Assembly (NCBI GenBank): GCA_003445095.1
Contig: DLVS01000422.1
Location: 1 to 14,795 of the forward strand
From: Verrucomicrobiales bacterium
GTDB lineage: Bacteria; Verrucomicrobiota; Verrucomicrobiia; Limisphaerales; UBA9464
Reading direction: 5' to 3'
DNA: 14,795 bases
Made by a program: the position numbers and the translations under genes. The notes under the pieces were generated by a model, which did no database searches, was not told the origin of the DNA, and saw nothing but the letters and a program-made list of their open reading frames with translations. The stretch's first letter is position 1; every line of letters starts with the position of its first letter. Of the stretch, positions 1 to 7,503 are shown in pieces.

Positions 1-89
1 ATTCTTGCTCGTTCCGTACCAGGATTCGTCCTCCATGTCTTCCTTACCTCTCTGCTAAAAGCTCATGCCTCGCCTCGTTTCGTGAATCT

Positions 90-764
90 ATGAATCCGTT
101 GATCCAACTGAAGAACCTCGAAAAGTCGTTCCCCACACGGCCGAGCCCGACTTGGGTCTTGCGTCAGATTAGCCTCGACCTCGAAGAAGGAGAGTTTGTG
201 ACGATCATGGGCCCGAGCGGCGCCGGGAAATCCACGTTGCTGAGCATTCTCGGACTGTATGACAGCGCCTGGGAAGGCGAATTCTTCCTTGAGGGTCAGC
301 CGGTTCATTCCTTGAAGCCGAAAGAGCGAGCGGTGTTGAATCGGCGTTATGTCGGGTTCGTGTTTCAGCGGTTCCATTTGTTGGAAGACTTAACCGTCGC
401 CGAGAATCTGGATGCACCGTTGAGTTACCGGGACCTCAAGAAGTCAGAACGCGATGGCATTGTGGCGGACACGCTGGATCGGTTTGGCATCGTGGGGAAG
501 AAGGACCTGTTTCCCGCCCAGCTCAGCGGAGGGCAGCAGCAACTCGTGGCCGTGGCTCGCGCGGTGATCTCGAAGCCGAAGTTGCTGCTGGCGGACGAAC
601 CGACCGGCAACCTGCACTCCGAGCAGGGCGCGGCCATCATGGACTTGTTCGTGCGACTCAATCGGGAAGGAACCACCATCATCCAGGTCACCCACTCGGA
701 GGTGAATGCAGCCCGGGGAAATCGGATTGTTCGGTTGCGTGACGGCTGGATGGAGCGGTCGTAA
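90..764 (+). CDS. ABC transporter ATP-binding protein, MacB/LolD type
   Basis: This 224-residue cytoplasmic ATPase should power the permease encoded 33 bases downstream, as in MacB/LolCDE-type exporters that move lipoproteins, peptides or drugs from the inner membrane outward. Visible motifs, in order, are Walker A GPSGAGKST (residues 41-49), Q-loop VFQ (Gln93), signature LSGGQ (145-149), Walker B LLLADEP with catalytic Glu170, and switch histidine in THS (His202). Length matches the family. The D-loop reads GNLHS rather than the usual GNLDS, so His176 replaces the common Asp; from memory this variant occurs in ATPases paired with ADOP permeases. The ATG at 90 is chosen because ATPase homology begins within a few residues of it; no Shine-Dalgarno sequence is visible. 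The frame is open upstream to the window edge but that sequence does not look like protein. The family is certain, the substrate unknown. Confidence 0.93.
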   Translation: MNPLIQLKNLEKSFPTRPSPTWVLRQISLDLEEGEFVTIMGPSGAGKSTLLSILGLYDSAWEGEFFLEGQPVHSLKPKERAVLNRRYVGFVFQRFHLLEDLTVAENLDAPLSYRDLKKSERDGIVADTLDRFGIVGKKDLFPAQLSGGQQQLVAVARAVISKPKLLLADEPTGNLHSEQGAAIMDLFVRLNREGTTIIQVTHSEVNAARGNRIVRLRDGWMERS

Positions 765-797
765 CCGGGCCAGTCCCGAGCTGACACCTTCAGCGCG

Positions 798-3284
798 GTG
801 ACGGCCCTTCAAATTGTGCCTGCGGTATTGCGAGATTTTCGAACGGGCGTCCGACTGCTGTTGCGGCAGCCGGGATTTACCTTTGTGGCCGTTTTGGCGC
901 TAGCGCTCGGGCTGGGGGCGACAACGGCGGCGTTCAGCGTGTTCAATGGTGTCCTGCTGCGACCGTTGCCCCTCGTTCCGCGTGAACAAGATTTGCTATC
1001 GGTGACTCAAGTGCAGCGAGGCGGGGCCGGTGGGCCACTCGGATGCAGCGTTATCAACGCCCAGGAAATTCGGCGTCGCGCGAAGCATCTGGAGGGATTG
1101 GTTTTGGCGGATCGACGTACCTTCATCCTTACCGATCCCGGTAAGCCACCCGAGCGGTTACTCGGAAGTTGGCTGTCGGGCGACACCTTCAAGGTTCTCG
1201 GAGTGAAGCCCATCCTCGGGGAAGATTTCTCGCCACAACAGCAGGCGCCCGGGCAGCCGGAGGTTGTTTTGCTGGGCTATGAGGTTTGGCAGCGGCGCTA
1301 TGGCGGATTGCCGGGGATCATCGGACAATTGATCGAAATCTCAGGACGTCCCGCCCAAGTGGTGGGAGTCATGCCACCCGGATGGCGATTTCCCGCCGCG
1401 GCCGACATCTGGATGCCCTGGCAACCCGAACCCGGCAAGGATGCGTTCTATTACGGGCACGCGTTTGCGCGAATTCGTTCTGGCTCGTCGCTGGCTGAAG
1501 TCCAAGCCGAGCTCGGTGGCATAGCCGCTGACCTCGCAAGGGAGCATCCGGCGACCGCGGCAGAATTGGGCATCGTGGCCGAACCCTTACGGGAGAAACT
1601 GAGTGCCGAACGACGGCCATTGGTCGTCCTCGCTTTGGGCGCGGTGCTCTTGGTCCAACTGATCGCTTGCACGAATGTCGCGAGCCTGCTGCTGGCTCGA
1701 GGCGCGCGTCGAATGAAGGAAGTCGCGGTCCGACTCGCGTTGGGCGCGACGCGGTGGGAAGTGATTCGCCAACTGCTCATTGAAAGTTTGCTCCTCGGGC
1801 TCGTCGGCGGCGCGCTCGGCTTGCTCCTGGCGGCGTGGGCGGTGGATGCCTTGCGGGTTAGTCCGGGAGTCTGGCTGCCGTTCTGGCTGCGCTTTGATCT
1901 CGATGGCCGGGTCATCGCGTTCGCAATCGCCGCGGCGGTCGTGTCGAGCCTGTTAGCGGGATTGTTACCGGCGGTGATGCTGACTCGCCCCGGATTGGCC
2001 GAGGAACTCAAAGAAGGCGGGCGTTCGAGTGGACCCGGCGAGAGTCATCAACGGTTGCGCCACTCGCTCGTCGTGGCGCAAGTCGCCCTGGCTTTGGTTC
2101 TCTTGGTGGGCGCCGGGCTAACGTTGCGAAGTTTGTGGAAACTGCGGACGGAAAAGCTGGGGTTCGATCCGCGACAAGTTTTTACCTTCCGCGTGGGGCT
2201 GCCGCAGTCGCACTACACGAATCCCGCAGTGGTGCGGGAGTTCTTCACACGACTCGAAACGAATTTGGCCCAACTGCCCGGCGTGCAGTCGGTGGGAACC
2301 CTTTCTATCCTCCCTGGAACGCCAGAGCGGGAGGTTACTGGATTCTCAGTGGTGGGTGCCTCAACCAATGCGAGTCAGGCGAAACTGCACGCCGTGCCGG
2401 TGATGGTGAGTCCGGGAGCGTTACCGGCTTTACGGGTGGCTCTAATCGAGGGGCGCAACCTGACCGCCGGCGAATCAGGAGCAAAGAAAGGCGAAGCGGT
2501 CGTGGATCGCGAGTTTGTGCGGCGCTATTTCCCCACCGGCCATACTCTAGGAACGAAGCTGCGATTCGCGAAGGACGAGACGGAGACGAACGCCGTGGAA
2601 TTGACCATCGTGGGAGTGGTGGAAGATGTACGGTTTGAATTCGGTAAGGCAGAGCCGTTACCCATCATCTATGGCGCCTCCGGATTGGTGCCGGCCAATT
2701 TCTTATCGGTGGTGATGCGAGTGGAGGGCAATCCTGACGACTACGCCAAAGTAGCCCAGCGAACGGTTTTCTTGATCAATCCTCCGTTGCTCCGCCCCGG
2801 CTCAACCAATGCCACAGTCGAACCGACGGTGCCGATTTACCAAGCGCACTCGCTTCGGGATGTTTTGACGCACGCCACGTGGGACCGTCAGGTACTGGCG
2901 GTGGGGTTTGTTCTCTATGCCGCGTTGGCGTTGTTTCTCTCGGTGCTGGGAATCTACGGAATGATCGCCTACAGCGTGAGCCAACGGACGCAAGAGATCG
3001 GCGTGCGAATGGCGTTGGGGGCGCAGCGACAGGAGGTGGTCCGGATGGTGGTTCGCGCGGGTGGACGACTCTTGGCGGTGGGGCTGGTCTTGGGATTGTT
3101 ATTTGCCGGTTTGCTGACGCCGCTGTTGGGCGATGTCTTGCAGGCCGCCGCTGTGTCACCGTGGGATCCGCCGGTATTTGGGTTAGTGCCGTTAGTGCTC
3201 GGTCTGGCGGGATTGCTGGCCGCGTGGATTCCGGCCCGCCGCGCCACGCGGATACCGCCGCTGACGGCCTTGCGGACAGAGTAG
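798..3284 (+). CDS. ADOP-type duplicated ABC permease (MacB/FtsX family)
   Basis: This is an 828-residue inner-membrane permease, the partner of the preceding ATPase. It has the duplicated FtsX/MacB layout of the ADOP family. The N-terminus contains RLLLRQPGF and a first membrane segment at about 28-52, followed by a periplasmic MacB-type domain. Membrane segments follow at about 274-297, 323-347, 371-393 and 424-443. A second periplasmic domain begins near LGFDPRQVF, and the last three segments lie at about 700-725, 755-785 and 795-818. The motif [17 protein letters not shown] precedes the last pair and its counterpart [17 protein letters not shown] occurs in the first half, showing the internal duplication. 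Translation starts at GTG 798, the only start placing the conserved N-terminus a few residues in; no ribosome-binding site is obvious. It lacks the extra N-terminal regulator-like domain seen in some ADOP proteins. The transported substrate cannot be read from sequence. Confidence 0.92.
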   Translation: MTALQIVPAVLRDFRTGVRLLLRQPGFTFVAVLALALGLGATTAAFSVFNGVLLRPLPLVPREQDLLSVTQVQRGGAGGPLGCSVINAQEIRRRAKHLEGLVLADRRTFILTDPGKPPERLLGSWLSGDTFKVLGVKPILGEDFSPQQQAPGQPEVVLLGYEVWQRRYGGLPGIIGQLIEISGRPAQVVGVMPPGWRFPAAADIWMPWQPEPGKDAFYYGHAFARIRSGSSLAEVQAELGGIAADLAREHPATAAELGIVAEPLREKLSAERRPLVVLALGAVLLVQLIACTNVASLLLARGARRMKEVAVRLALGATRWEVIRQLLIESLLLGLVGGALGLLLAAWAVDALRVSPGVWLPFWLRFDLDGRVIAFAIAAAVVSSLLAGLLPAVMLTRPGLAEELKEGGRSSGPGESHQRLRHSLVVAQVALALVLLVGAGLTLRSLWKLRTEKLGFDPRQVFTFRVGLPQSHYTNPAVVREFFTRLETNLAQLPGVQSVGTLSILPGTPEREVTGFSVVGASTNASQAKLHAVPVMVSPGALPALRVALIEGRNLTAGESGAKKGEAVVDREFVRRYFPTGHTLGTKLRFAKDETETNAVELTIVGVVEDVRFEFGKAEPLPIIYGASGLVPANFLSVVMRVEGNPDDYAKVAQRTVFLINPPLLRPGSTNATVEPTVPIYQAHSLRDVLTHATWDRQVLAVGFVLYAALALFLSVLGIYGMIAYSVSQRTQEIGVRMALGAQRQEVVRMVVRAGGRLLAVGLVLGLLFAGLLTPLLGDVLQAAAVSPWDPPVFGLVPLVLGLAGLLAAWIPARRATRIPPLTALRTE

Positions 3285-3429
3285 GTCCCGGGAGTCGACC
3301 AGGTTACCAGTCTCGTGGATGTGTTGCTTACCACCAACGATGTGAGTCTGGGTGATTGTCGGTTCTGAGCGGCCATTCGCAGCGGTTCCATTCGAGATTG
3401 CATTCTGGCACGCTGGACGCGGTGATGCC
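3285..3429. other. Intergenic region between the ABC operon and the nucleotidyltransferase remnant
   Basis: This stretch separates the permease stop codon from the ATG of the nucleotidyltransferase. I see no convincing terminator, RNA gene or promoter. A frame is open from 3352 into the nucleotidyltransferase, but its residues before Met at 3430 do not resemble the family. Confidence 0.5.
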
Positions 3430-4153
3430 ATGAGTGCCGAACCGAAGGACCAGAGCAGCGGCGAACCCGCCACCTCCCCCACTCCCGCGCGGTCCGCCGC
3501 ATGGATTGGCATTCTGAAGGCGGGCGTGCAGGCCCAACGCCTGGTGCCGGGAGCCGTGTGTGGCGGCGGTGTATGCCGGCCATCGTGTGTCGGAAGCCAC
3601 CGACCATCTTTTGACGGCCTTGCGTGACAACTTTGCCGAGGTGCGTGCCCGGCTTGAAGCCCAACCGGATTGGAAGACCGCCCGCGTCAACCCGCCCGTC
3701 CTGATTCTCGGCAGCATCGGTGGCGTGGAAGTCGGCTTCCGGCAACTCAAGCGATCGCTACCGATTGAAACCCAGACCGTGCAGACGGCAGCGGGACCGT
3801 TGGTCGTTCCAACCCTGGACGAAATGCTCGGCATGAAGGCATTTCTCGCCTACGACCGCAACGCTACCCGGGATTACCTCGATTTCGCCGCGCTTTCCGC
3901 CTGCGCCTCGCCGGAGGTCGTGCTCCAGGCACTGCTCAAGCTCGATGCCCGATATGGTTCGCTCCAAACCGCCCCGGTCGGATTGGAAGTTGCCAAGGCG
4001 CTTTGCGCTGCCGCGCCCTTCGACCTCGATGAAGCGGAACTTCCGCACTACAAAGGACTGAACGAAAAGTGGCACCGTTGGGAGACTACCCGCGCAATCT
4101 GCCAGCGCTTCGGCGTGCTCTTGGGCGAAGCCTTGGTGAAGGGAGACCAGTGA
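3430..4153 (+). pseudogene. AbiEii/DUF1814-like nucleotidyltransferase, frameshifted at the active site
   Basis: Two overlapping frames together encode one protein of the AbiEii-type nucleotidyltransferase class, the toxin class of AbiE and MNT systems, which transfers nucleotides to RNA or protein targets. The first frame starts at ATG 3430 with MSAEPKDQ and runs to ILKAGVQAQRLVPGAVCGG, then leaves homology. The second frame carries on with AAVYAGHRVSEATDHLL and continues to the stop at 4151-4153, with VLILGSIGGVEVGFRQ, LVVPTLDEMLGMKAFLAY and NATRDYLDFAAL. Homologs as I recall them read GAVxVGGTAAAxYAGHRxSxDxDH across the junction. An 11-base (2 mod 3) loss near 3558-3561, or a single-base insertion, would explain the shift. 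In addition, the S-x-D-x-D metal site reads SEATD, so the first Asp is Ala. Both changes hit catalysis, favouring a decayed gene over a sequencing error. A GTG at 3560 could start a truncated product lacking the GG motif. Confidence 0.72.
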
Positions 4154-4401
4154 TGGACCACCGCCACCTCACCACCCGGCAATGGTCGGCTGCCGCGGTC
4201 GATTCCGCCTTGGAACGCGGAGACCTTCAAGACTGGCGCGAACTCTTTGCCGCGGTGCGTGCTAGTGCTCAGTTGGCAGAGTTGGTCTTGCGCGTGGCGC
4301 GCCAACGCGGCTTGGATGGTCCCTCAATGCTCGCCACGGCGCTGGCCGAGCTCTTGCGACCCGGCCCAAGTCAATCGACGCCGCTGCCGCAGATGCGATG
4401 A
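4153..4401 (+). CDS. Small helical protein coupled to the nucleotidyltransferase gene
   Basis: This 82-residue protein begins MDHRHLTTRQWSAAAV and is predicted to be mostly alpha-helical, with runs such as DWRELFAAVRASAQLAELVL and a low-complexity C-terminal tail. I do not recognise a named family. Its ATG at 4153 shares its A with the upstream TGA stop (4151-4153), a typical arrangement for translational coupling; a longer in-frame start at 4069 would run deep inside the upstream gene and is less likely. There is no signal peptide or membrane segment. Its position directly behind an AbiEii-like nucleotidyltransferase suggests it is the accessory or antitoxin partner of that gene, but sequence gives no independent support for that role. 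The reading frame looks intact even though the upstream partner is damaged. Confidence 0.62.
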   Translation: MDHRHLTTRQWSAAAVDSALERGDLQDWRELFAAVRASAQLAELVLRVARQRGLDGPSMLATALAELLRPGPSQSTPLPQMR

Positions 4402-4507
4402 AGGTTCATGAAAGCTGACGACTCAAGGCGAGTAACCAACACTCGGTTGGCATTCTGGCTTCCTGCTCTGACCTTGAACTGCCATTGAGTGCGGGACACC
4501 GTTGCTT

Positions 4508-5923
4508 ATGGTCCACAGTGTTTGGAGTCTTTGGGCACTGATCGGTGTGTCAGTCGTTCTTGGGGCGACAGGTCCCGAGGAAACTGAAACCCCACCGAGA
4601 GCGCTTCCCGGGTCCTGGAATGCCGCGGCCTTGCTTCCGTGGCATCAGGCGATGCTCGTCGGTGGTTATCTCGAACATGGACAGCGGGACGCGAAGTGGG
4701 ATGCGGCGGCGACCAATGCGCTCTCGCGGTTCGCGGCGGCCCGTGCCGGCACGCTCACCGCCGACGTGGCGGATTATTGGGCCGTCACCAACTTCACCAG
4801 CCAGGCCTTGCGACTGGGCTGCCAGGATCCGCTTATCCGCTATCTTCATTGGCGACGAGGAGGAGCCCCATTGCCTGGAACCACCAACATCCTGGCGATC
4901 GCGGATGACTTGGCCGCGACCAGTTATGATCCCTTGTTGAAGTGCTACGGCTACTACCGAGCCTTTGATGTCCTCTACCCAAAGTGGGGCAACACTAATC
5001 AGGTTCCACCTGAAGCCCGCCGAGTGCGCCAGGCGGCCTTCGCTAACCTCTACGAAACCTTGGCCAAACCGGGGCTGCCCGGCGACGAGTTCCTCGACCT
5101 CGTGGAACCCATGTGTGACCTCCTATGGCATACGAATCTGGTAACTCAGTACTGGCCGAAGATCGAAGAGGCGATCACTAACCGGTATCTTGGAACGGCC
5201 GAAGCGCAGTACCTGTTGGGGGACAAGTATGTGGATTTTGCTTGGCAGGCTAGGGGGAGCGGATGGGCCGATTCCGTGACTGACGAGGGTTGGCGCCTGT
5301 TTGGCGAGCGGCTGCAACGGGGTGAATCGGCGCTACGCCAGGCCTGGGATCTCAAGCCGACACTCGCTCAGGTTCCGTACCGAATGATCTGGGTCTGCCT
5401 CGGTCGGAGCCATCCGAGATCCGAGATGGAACTGTGGTTTCGACGCGGCCAGCAACGGTCGGCGGGTTGGTACAAATTGTACTGGGCCAAGGCAGAATAC
5501 CTGATGCCCAAGTGGCATGGTTCGGAGCGGGAGGTCATTGAGTTCGGGCAGCAATGTCTTACCGACACGAACGCGGTGAAGAGAGCGCGCCTGATGATTG
5601 TGGACATCCATGAAGCGCTTGAGGGCTACTACCGAAAGAACGATCCGAAGACAGGAAAACGTTCGACCAAAGTGGATCTTACCTATTATCGCAGACCCGC
5701 GGTCTGGCGGGATATTCGAGCGGCCTTCGAGGTGTTCTTCAAGGAGGCGCCGGAGGCTTCGGGCTGGCACCATAACTTTGCGCTCCATGCCTGGCGTGCC
5801 CAAGATTGGAAAACTCTAAACCAAGAAATCCCGCTCCTGGGTGAGGTCAATTTCAAGTATTTCGGCGGACAAGCGGAGTATGAGCGGATGATTGCCGAGG
5901 CTAAAGATCACTCTGGGCCGTAG
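4508..5923 (+). CDS. Secreted DUF4034-like protein
   Basis: This protein of about 471 residues starts with a hydrophobic signal-peptide-like stretch (VWSLWALIGVSVVLGA, roughly residues 5-20) with a plausible cleavage after LGA. The mature part is rich in Trp, Leu and helix-forming residues and looks like a helical or TPR-like repeat protein. The segment around SALRQAWDLKPTLAQ, MIWVCLG, MELWFRRGQQ and LMPKWHGSEREVIEFGQ resembles the DUF4034 pattern as I remember it, which occurs in Verrucomicrobia and Planctomycetes. No catalytic motif is visible and the function is unknown. ATG 4508 is preferred to TTG 4502 two codons upstream; neither has a clear ribosome-binding site. A 14-base perfect palindrome follows the stop codon at 5925-5938. 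It is on the same strand as its neighbours but about 100 bases from each, so probably its own transcription unit. Confidence 0.7.
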   Translation: MVHSVWSLWALIGVSVVLGATGPEETETPPRALPGSWNAAALLPWHQAMLVGGYLEHGQRDAKWDAAATNALSRFAAARAGTLTADVADYWAVTNFTSQALRLGCQDPLIRYLHWRRGGAPLPGTTNILAIADDLAATSYDPLLKCYGYYRAFDVLYPKWGNTNQVPPEARRVRQAAFANLYETLAKPGLPGDEFLDLVEPMCDLLWHTNLVTQYWPKIEEAITNRYLGTAEAQYLLGDKYVDFAWQARGSGWADSVTDEGWRLFGERLQRGESALRQAWDLKPTLAQVPYRMIWVCLGRSHPRSEMELWFRRGQQRSAGWYKLYWAKAEYLMPKWHGSEREVIEFGQQCLTDTNAVKRARLMIVDIHEALEGYYRKNDPKTGKRSTKVDLTYYRRPAVWRDIRAAFEVFFKEAPEASGWHHNFALHAWRAQDWKTLNQEIPLLGEVNFKYFGGQAEYERMIAEAKDHSGP

Positions 5924-5924
5924 T

Positions 5925-5938
5925 CTGCGAATTCGCAG
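5925..5938. repeat. 14-base perfect palindrome after the DUF4034-like gene
   Basis: CTGCGAATTCGCAG is self-complementary and begins two bases after the TAG stop codon. It has no loop and no T-tract, so it is a poor rho-independent terminator; it could be a protein-binding site or chance. Confidence 0.3.
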
Positions 5939-6051
5939 CGTGGGCAAAGAATGCAAGGCGACTCACACGCCTCATTTGAGCCTGCGACGGCGAACTCCTT
6001 GTTTCGCCTGGCGACCGCCACCAACGAAAACGCAGTCTCTAAGTTATCATT

Positions 6052-6918
6052 GTGAAGGATTACCCAATTCACCGACGTTCCTTTTTGGCCTCGCTGGGAT
6101 TGGCATCCTGCTCGGTCCGGTCGCTGGTCGCCGAGCCACGACTGGTCAAACGAATTCCCATCGGTTTGCAAATGTACTCTGTTCGCGACGACGAAAAGCG
6201 CGACCTAGTGGGCACCCTCAAGGCGGTCAGCGGAATGGGCTATGAATGCGTCGAGTTTTGGGCCCCATATTTCGACTGGACCCAAGAAAAGGCCCGGCAA
6301 GTGCGGAAGCAATTGGATGATCTCGGGCTGCGTTGTTACTCCATCCACACCAGCGCGCAGCATTTCTCAAACGAACACCTGCCCCACGTGATCGAGCTCA
6401 ATCAAGTCCTTGGCAGTCGGTATGTGATTATGGCGCATGCGGGTCCGCAGCCCGGACTGGATGGTTGGAGGCGTACGGCGGACATTCTGGGTCGGACTTC
6501 CCAAACGCTGAGCCCAGCCGGACTGAGCGTCGGCTATCACAACTGGGACATTGATTTTAGGCCCATTGAGGGAACGCGCCCGATCGATGTCCTAACGGCC
6601 AATACGCCCAAAGCGGTCGCGTTCCAACTCGACGTCGCGACCTGCCTGGCCGCGGGGGCGGATCCGTTGGCGTTCATTCGAGCCAACGCCGGCCGAATCA
6701 AGACCTACCATCTCAAGGATTGGTCTTCGGACCCACAGAAACACTACCGCGTCTTGCTAGGCGAAGGCGTCGGGCCTTGGAAGGAATTGCTCCAGGTGGC
6801 CGAGACTACCGGCGGCGTCGAGCACTACCTGATCGAACAAGAAGGCAGCCGCTTCTCCCAGTTGGAGACCGCGGAACGCTGTCTGGAGAACTTCAAGTCG
6901 ATTCGCGGCCCACTCTAA
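6052..6918 (+). CDS. Exported sugar phosphate isomerase/epimerase-like protein (AP endonuclease 2/xylose isomerase-like TIM barrel)
   Basis: This is a 288-residue member of the xylose isomerase-like TIM-barrel superfamily, whose members isomerise or epimerise sugars using a divalent metal. Visible features are IGLQMYSVRDD (about 37-47) at the first strand, ECVEFW (65-70), SIHTSAQH (97-104), GYHNWDIDF (161-169), FQLDVATC (191-198), TYHLKDW (218-224) and YLIEQEGS (259-266). Candidate metal ligands are His163, Asp194, His220 and Glu263. The N-terminus HRRSFLASLGLASC carries a twin-arginine-like pair and a lipobox LASC with Cys20, suggesting Tat export and lipid anchoring, common for such enzymes in Verrucomicrobia and Planctomycetes. 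The start is GTG 6052, which places the RR pair at residues 8-9; no strong ribosome-binding site is visible. The substrate is unknown. It is about 130 bases downstream of the DUF4034-like gene. Confidence 0.85.
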   Translation: MKDYPIHRRSFLASLGLASCSVRSLVAEPRLVKRIPIGLQMYSVRDDEKRDLVGTLKAVSGMGYECVEFWAPYFDWTQEKARQVRKQLDDLGLRCYSIHTSAQHFSNEHLPHVIELNQVLGSRYVIMAHAGPQPGLDGWRRTADILGRTSQTLSPAGLSVGYHNWDIDFRPIEGTRPIDVLTANTPKAVAFQLDVATCLAAGADPLAFIRANAGRIKTYHLKDWSSDPQKHYRVLLGEGVGPWKELLQVAETTGGVEHYLIEQEGSRFSQLETAERCLENFKSIRGPL

Positions 6919-7034
6919 CAGCCCGTTTGAGAATTCGGGCCGACGGCGCAAGCTGGCCCATTCAGTCATCCAACTGGTTAATGCTGAAAGGGTGGACCCT
7001 TGCCTCGAATGTGACGCCAGCGGAAGCTCTGACC

Positions 7035-7385
7035 ATGTTTGCTGATCACGACGCCTACATCGCTGAGGCTCCTAAAGACCTCCGCCCTCTGCTGGTTCGA
7101 TTGCGCGCTCAACTTGCGCGCGCGTTGCCTGACGCCGAAGAAGTCATCGCCTACAAAATGCCAGGGTTCAGGATCGGACAATCCATCATCGCGGGTTATG
7201 CCGCGTTCAGTAAGCAATGCGGCCTCTATCTATCTCCGTCCGCCATCAAGTCCCATGCCGACGCCATTGCCGCGGTCGGGCTCAAGTCTACCAAAACTGG
7301 CGTTACCTTCTCGCCAAGCCAGCCGATCCCTGACCGGCTCGTTAAGAAACTCGCCCTCGCGTCCAGAAAGGATCAAAATCTCTGA
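7035..7385 (+). CDS. DUF1801/YdhG-like domain protein
   Basis: This small cytoplasmic protein of 116 residues belongs to the DUF1801 (YdhG-like, SCP2/iron-chaperone frataxin-like fold) group. Diagnostic segments are HDAYIAEAPKDLRPLLVRLR (about 5-24), EEVIAYKMPGFRI (35-47), IIAGYAAFSKQCGLYLSPSA (51-70) and a C-terminal region with GVTFSPSQPIPDRLVKKL. A role in iron handling has been proposed for one relative, but most members are uncharacterised. The ATG at 7035 is chosen because family homology begins at once and GGAAG lies eight bases upstream (7022-7026); an ATG at 6981 lacks such a site. It sits 116 bases after the isomerase-like gene on the same strand and converges with the aldolase/dehydrogenase gene. 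Its stop codon lies inside a stem-loop at 7365-7393. Confidence 0.82.
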   Translation: MFADHDAYIAEAPKDLRPLLVRLRAQLARALPDAEEVIAYKMPGFRIGQSIIAGYAAFSKQCGLYLSPSAIKSHADAIAAVGLKSTKTGVTFSPSQPIPDRLVKKLALASRKDQNL

Positions 7386-7393
7386 TCCTTTCT
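7365..7393. terminator. Stem-loop overlapping the DUF1801 gene stop codon
   Basis: An 11-base perfect inverted repeat (AGAAAGGATCA and TGATCCTTTCT) surrounds a 7-base loop. The right arm contains the TGA stop codon at 7383-7385. It is followed by AT-rich sequence with a 12-base palindrome ATCAAATTTGAT (7400-7411) and a six-T run at 7422-7427. Lying between converging genes, it could end transcription, but the T-run is too far from the stem for a textbook terminator. Confidence 0.4.
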
Positions 7394-7503
7394 TGGGGAA
7401 TCAAATTTGATACCGTGTCGATTTTTTGGGGCCAAAACTGGCTAAGTATAAGACAAGCAGCTTTCCAATAATTGACCGCCCGGGAATATTTAGGTCGGCC
7501 CAC

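Noticed and set aside
1..89. Possible tail of an upstream gene
   Set aside because: None of the three plus frames gives a recognisable C-terminus, and stops or low-quality sequence occur in each; too short to judge.
2135..2638. 167-codon plus-strand open frame
   Set aside because: It is inside the permease gene in another frame, and the permease frame carries clear family motifs throughout.
2969..3745. 258-codon minus-strand open frame
   Set aside because: It runs antisense across the permease end and the nucleotidyltransferase start, with an Arg/Pro/Ser-rich composition typical of shadow frames.
4436..4450. Small hairpin CCAAC-ACTCG-GTTGG after the 82-residue gene
   Set aside because: A five-base stem without a T-run is too weak to call a terminator.
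3400..4459. Ten-base direct repeat GCATTCTGGC on both sides of the nucleotidyltransferase pair (3400-3409 and 4450-4459)
   Set aside because: It could be read as a target-site duplication around a mobile cassette, but ten bases with no similarity extending beyond is close to chance in a region this size.
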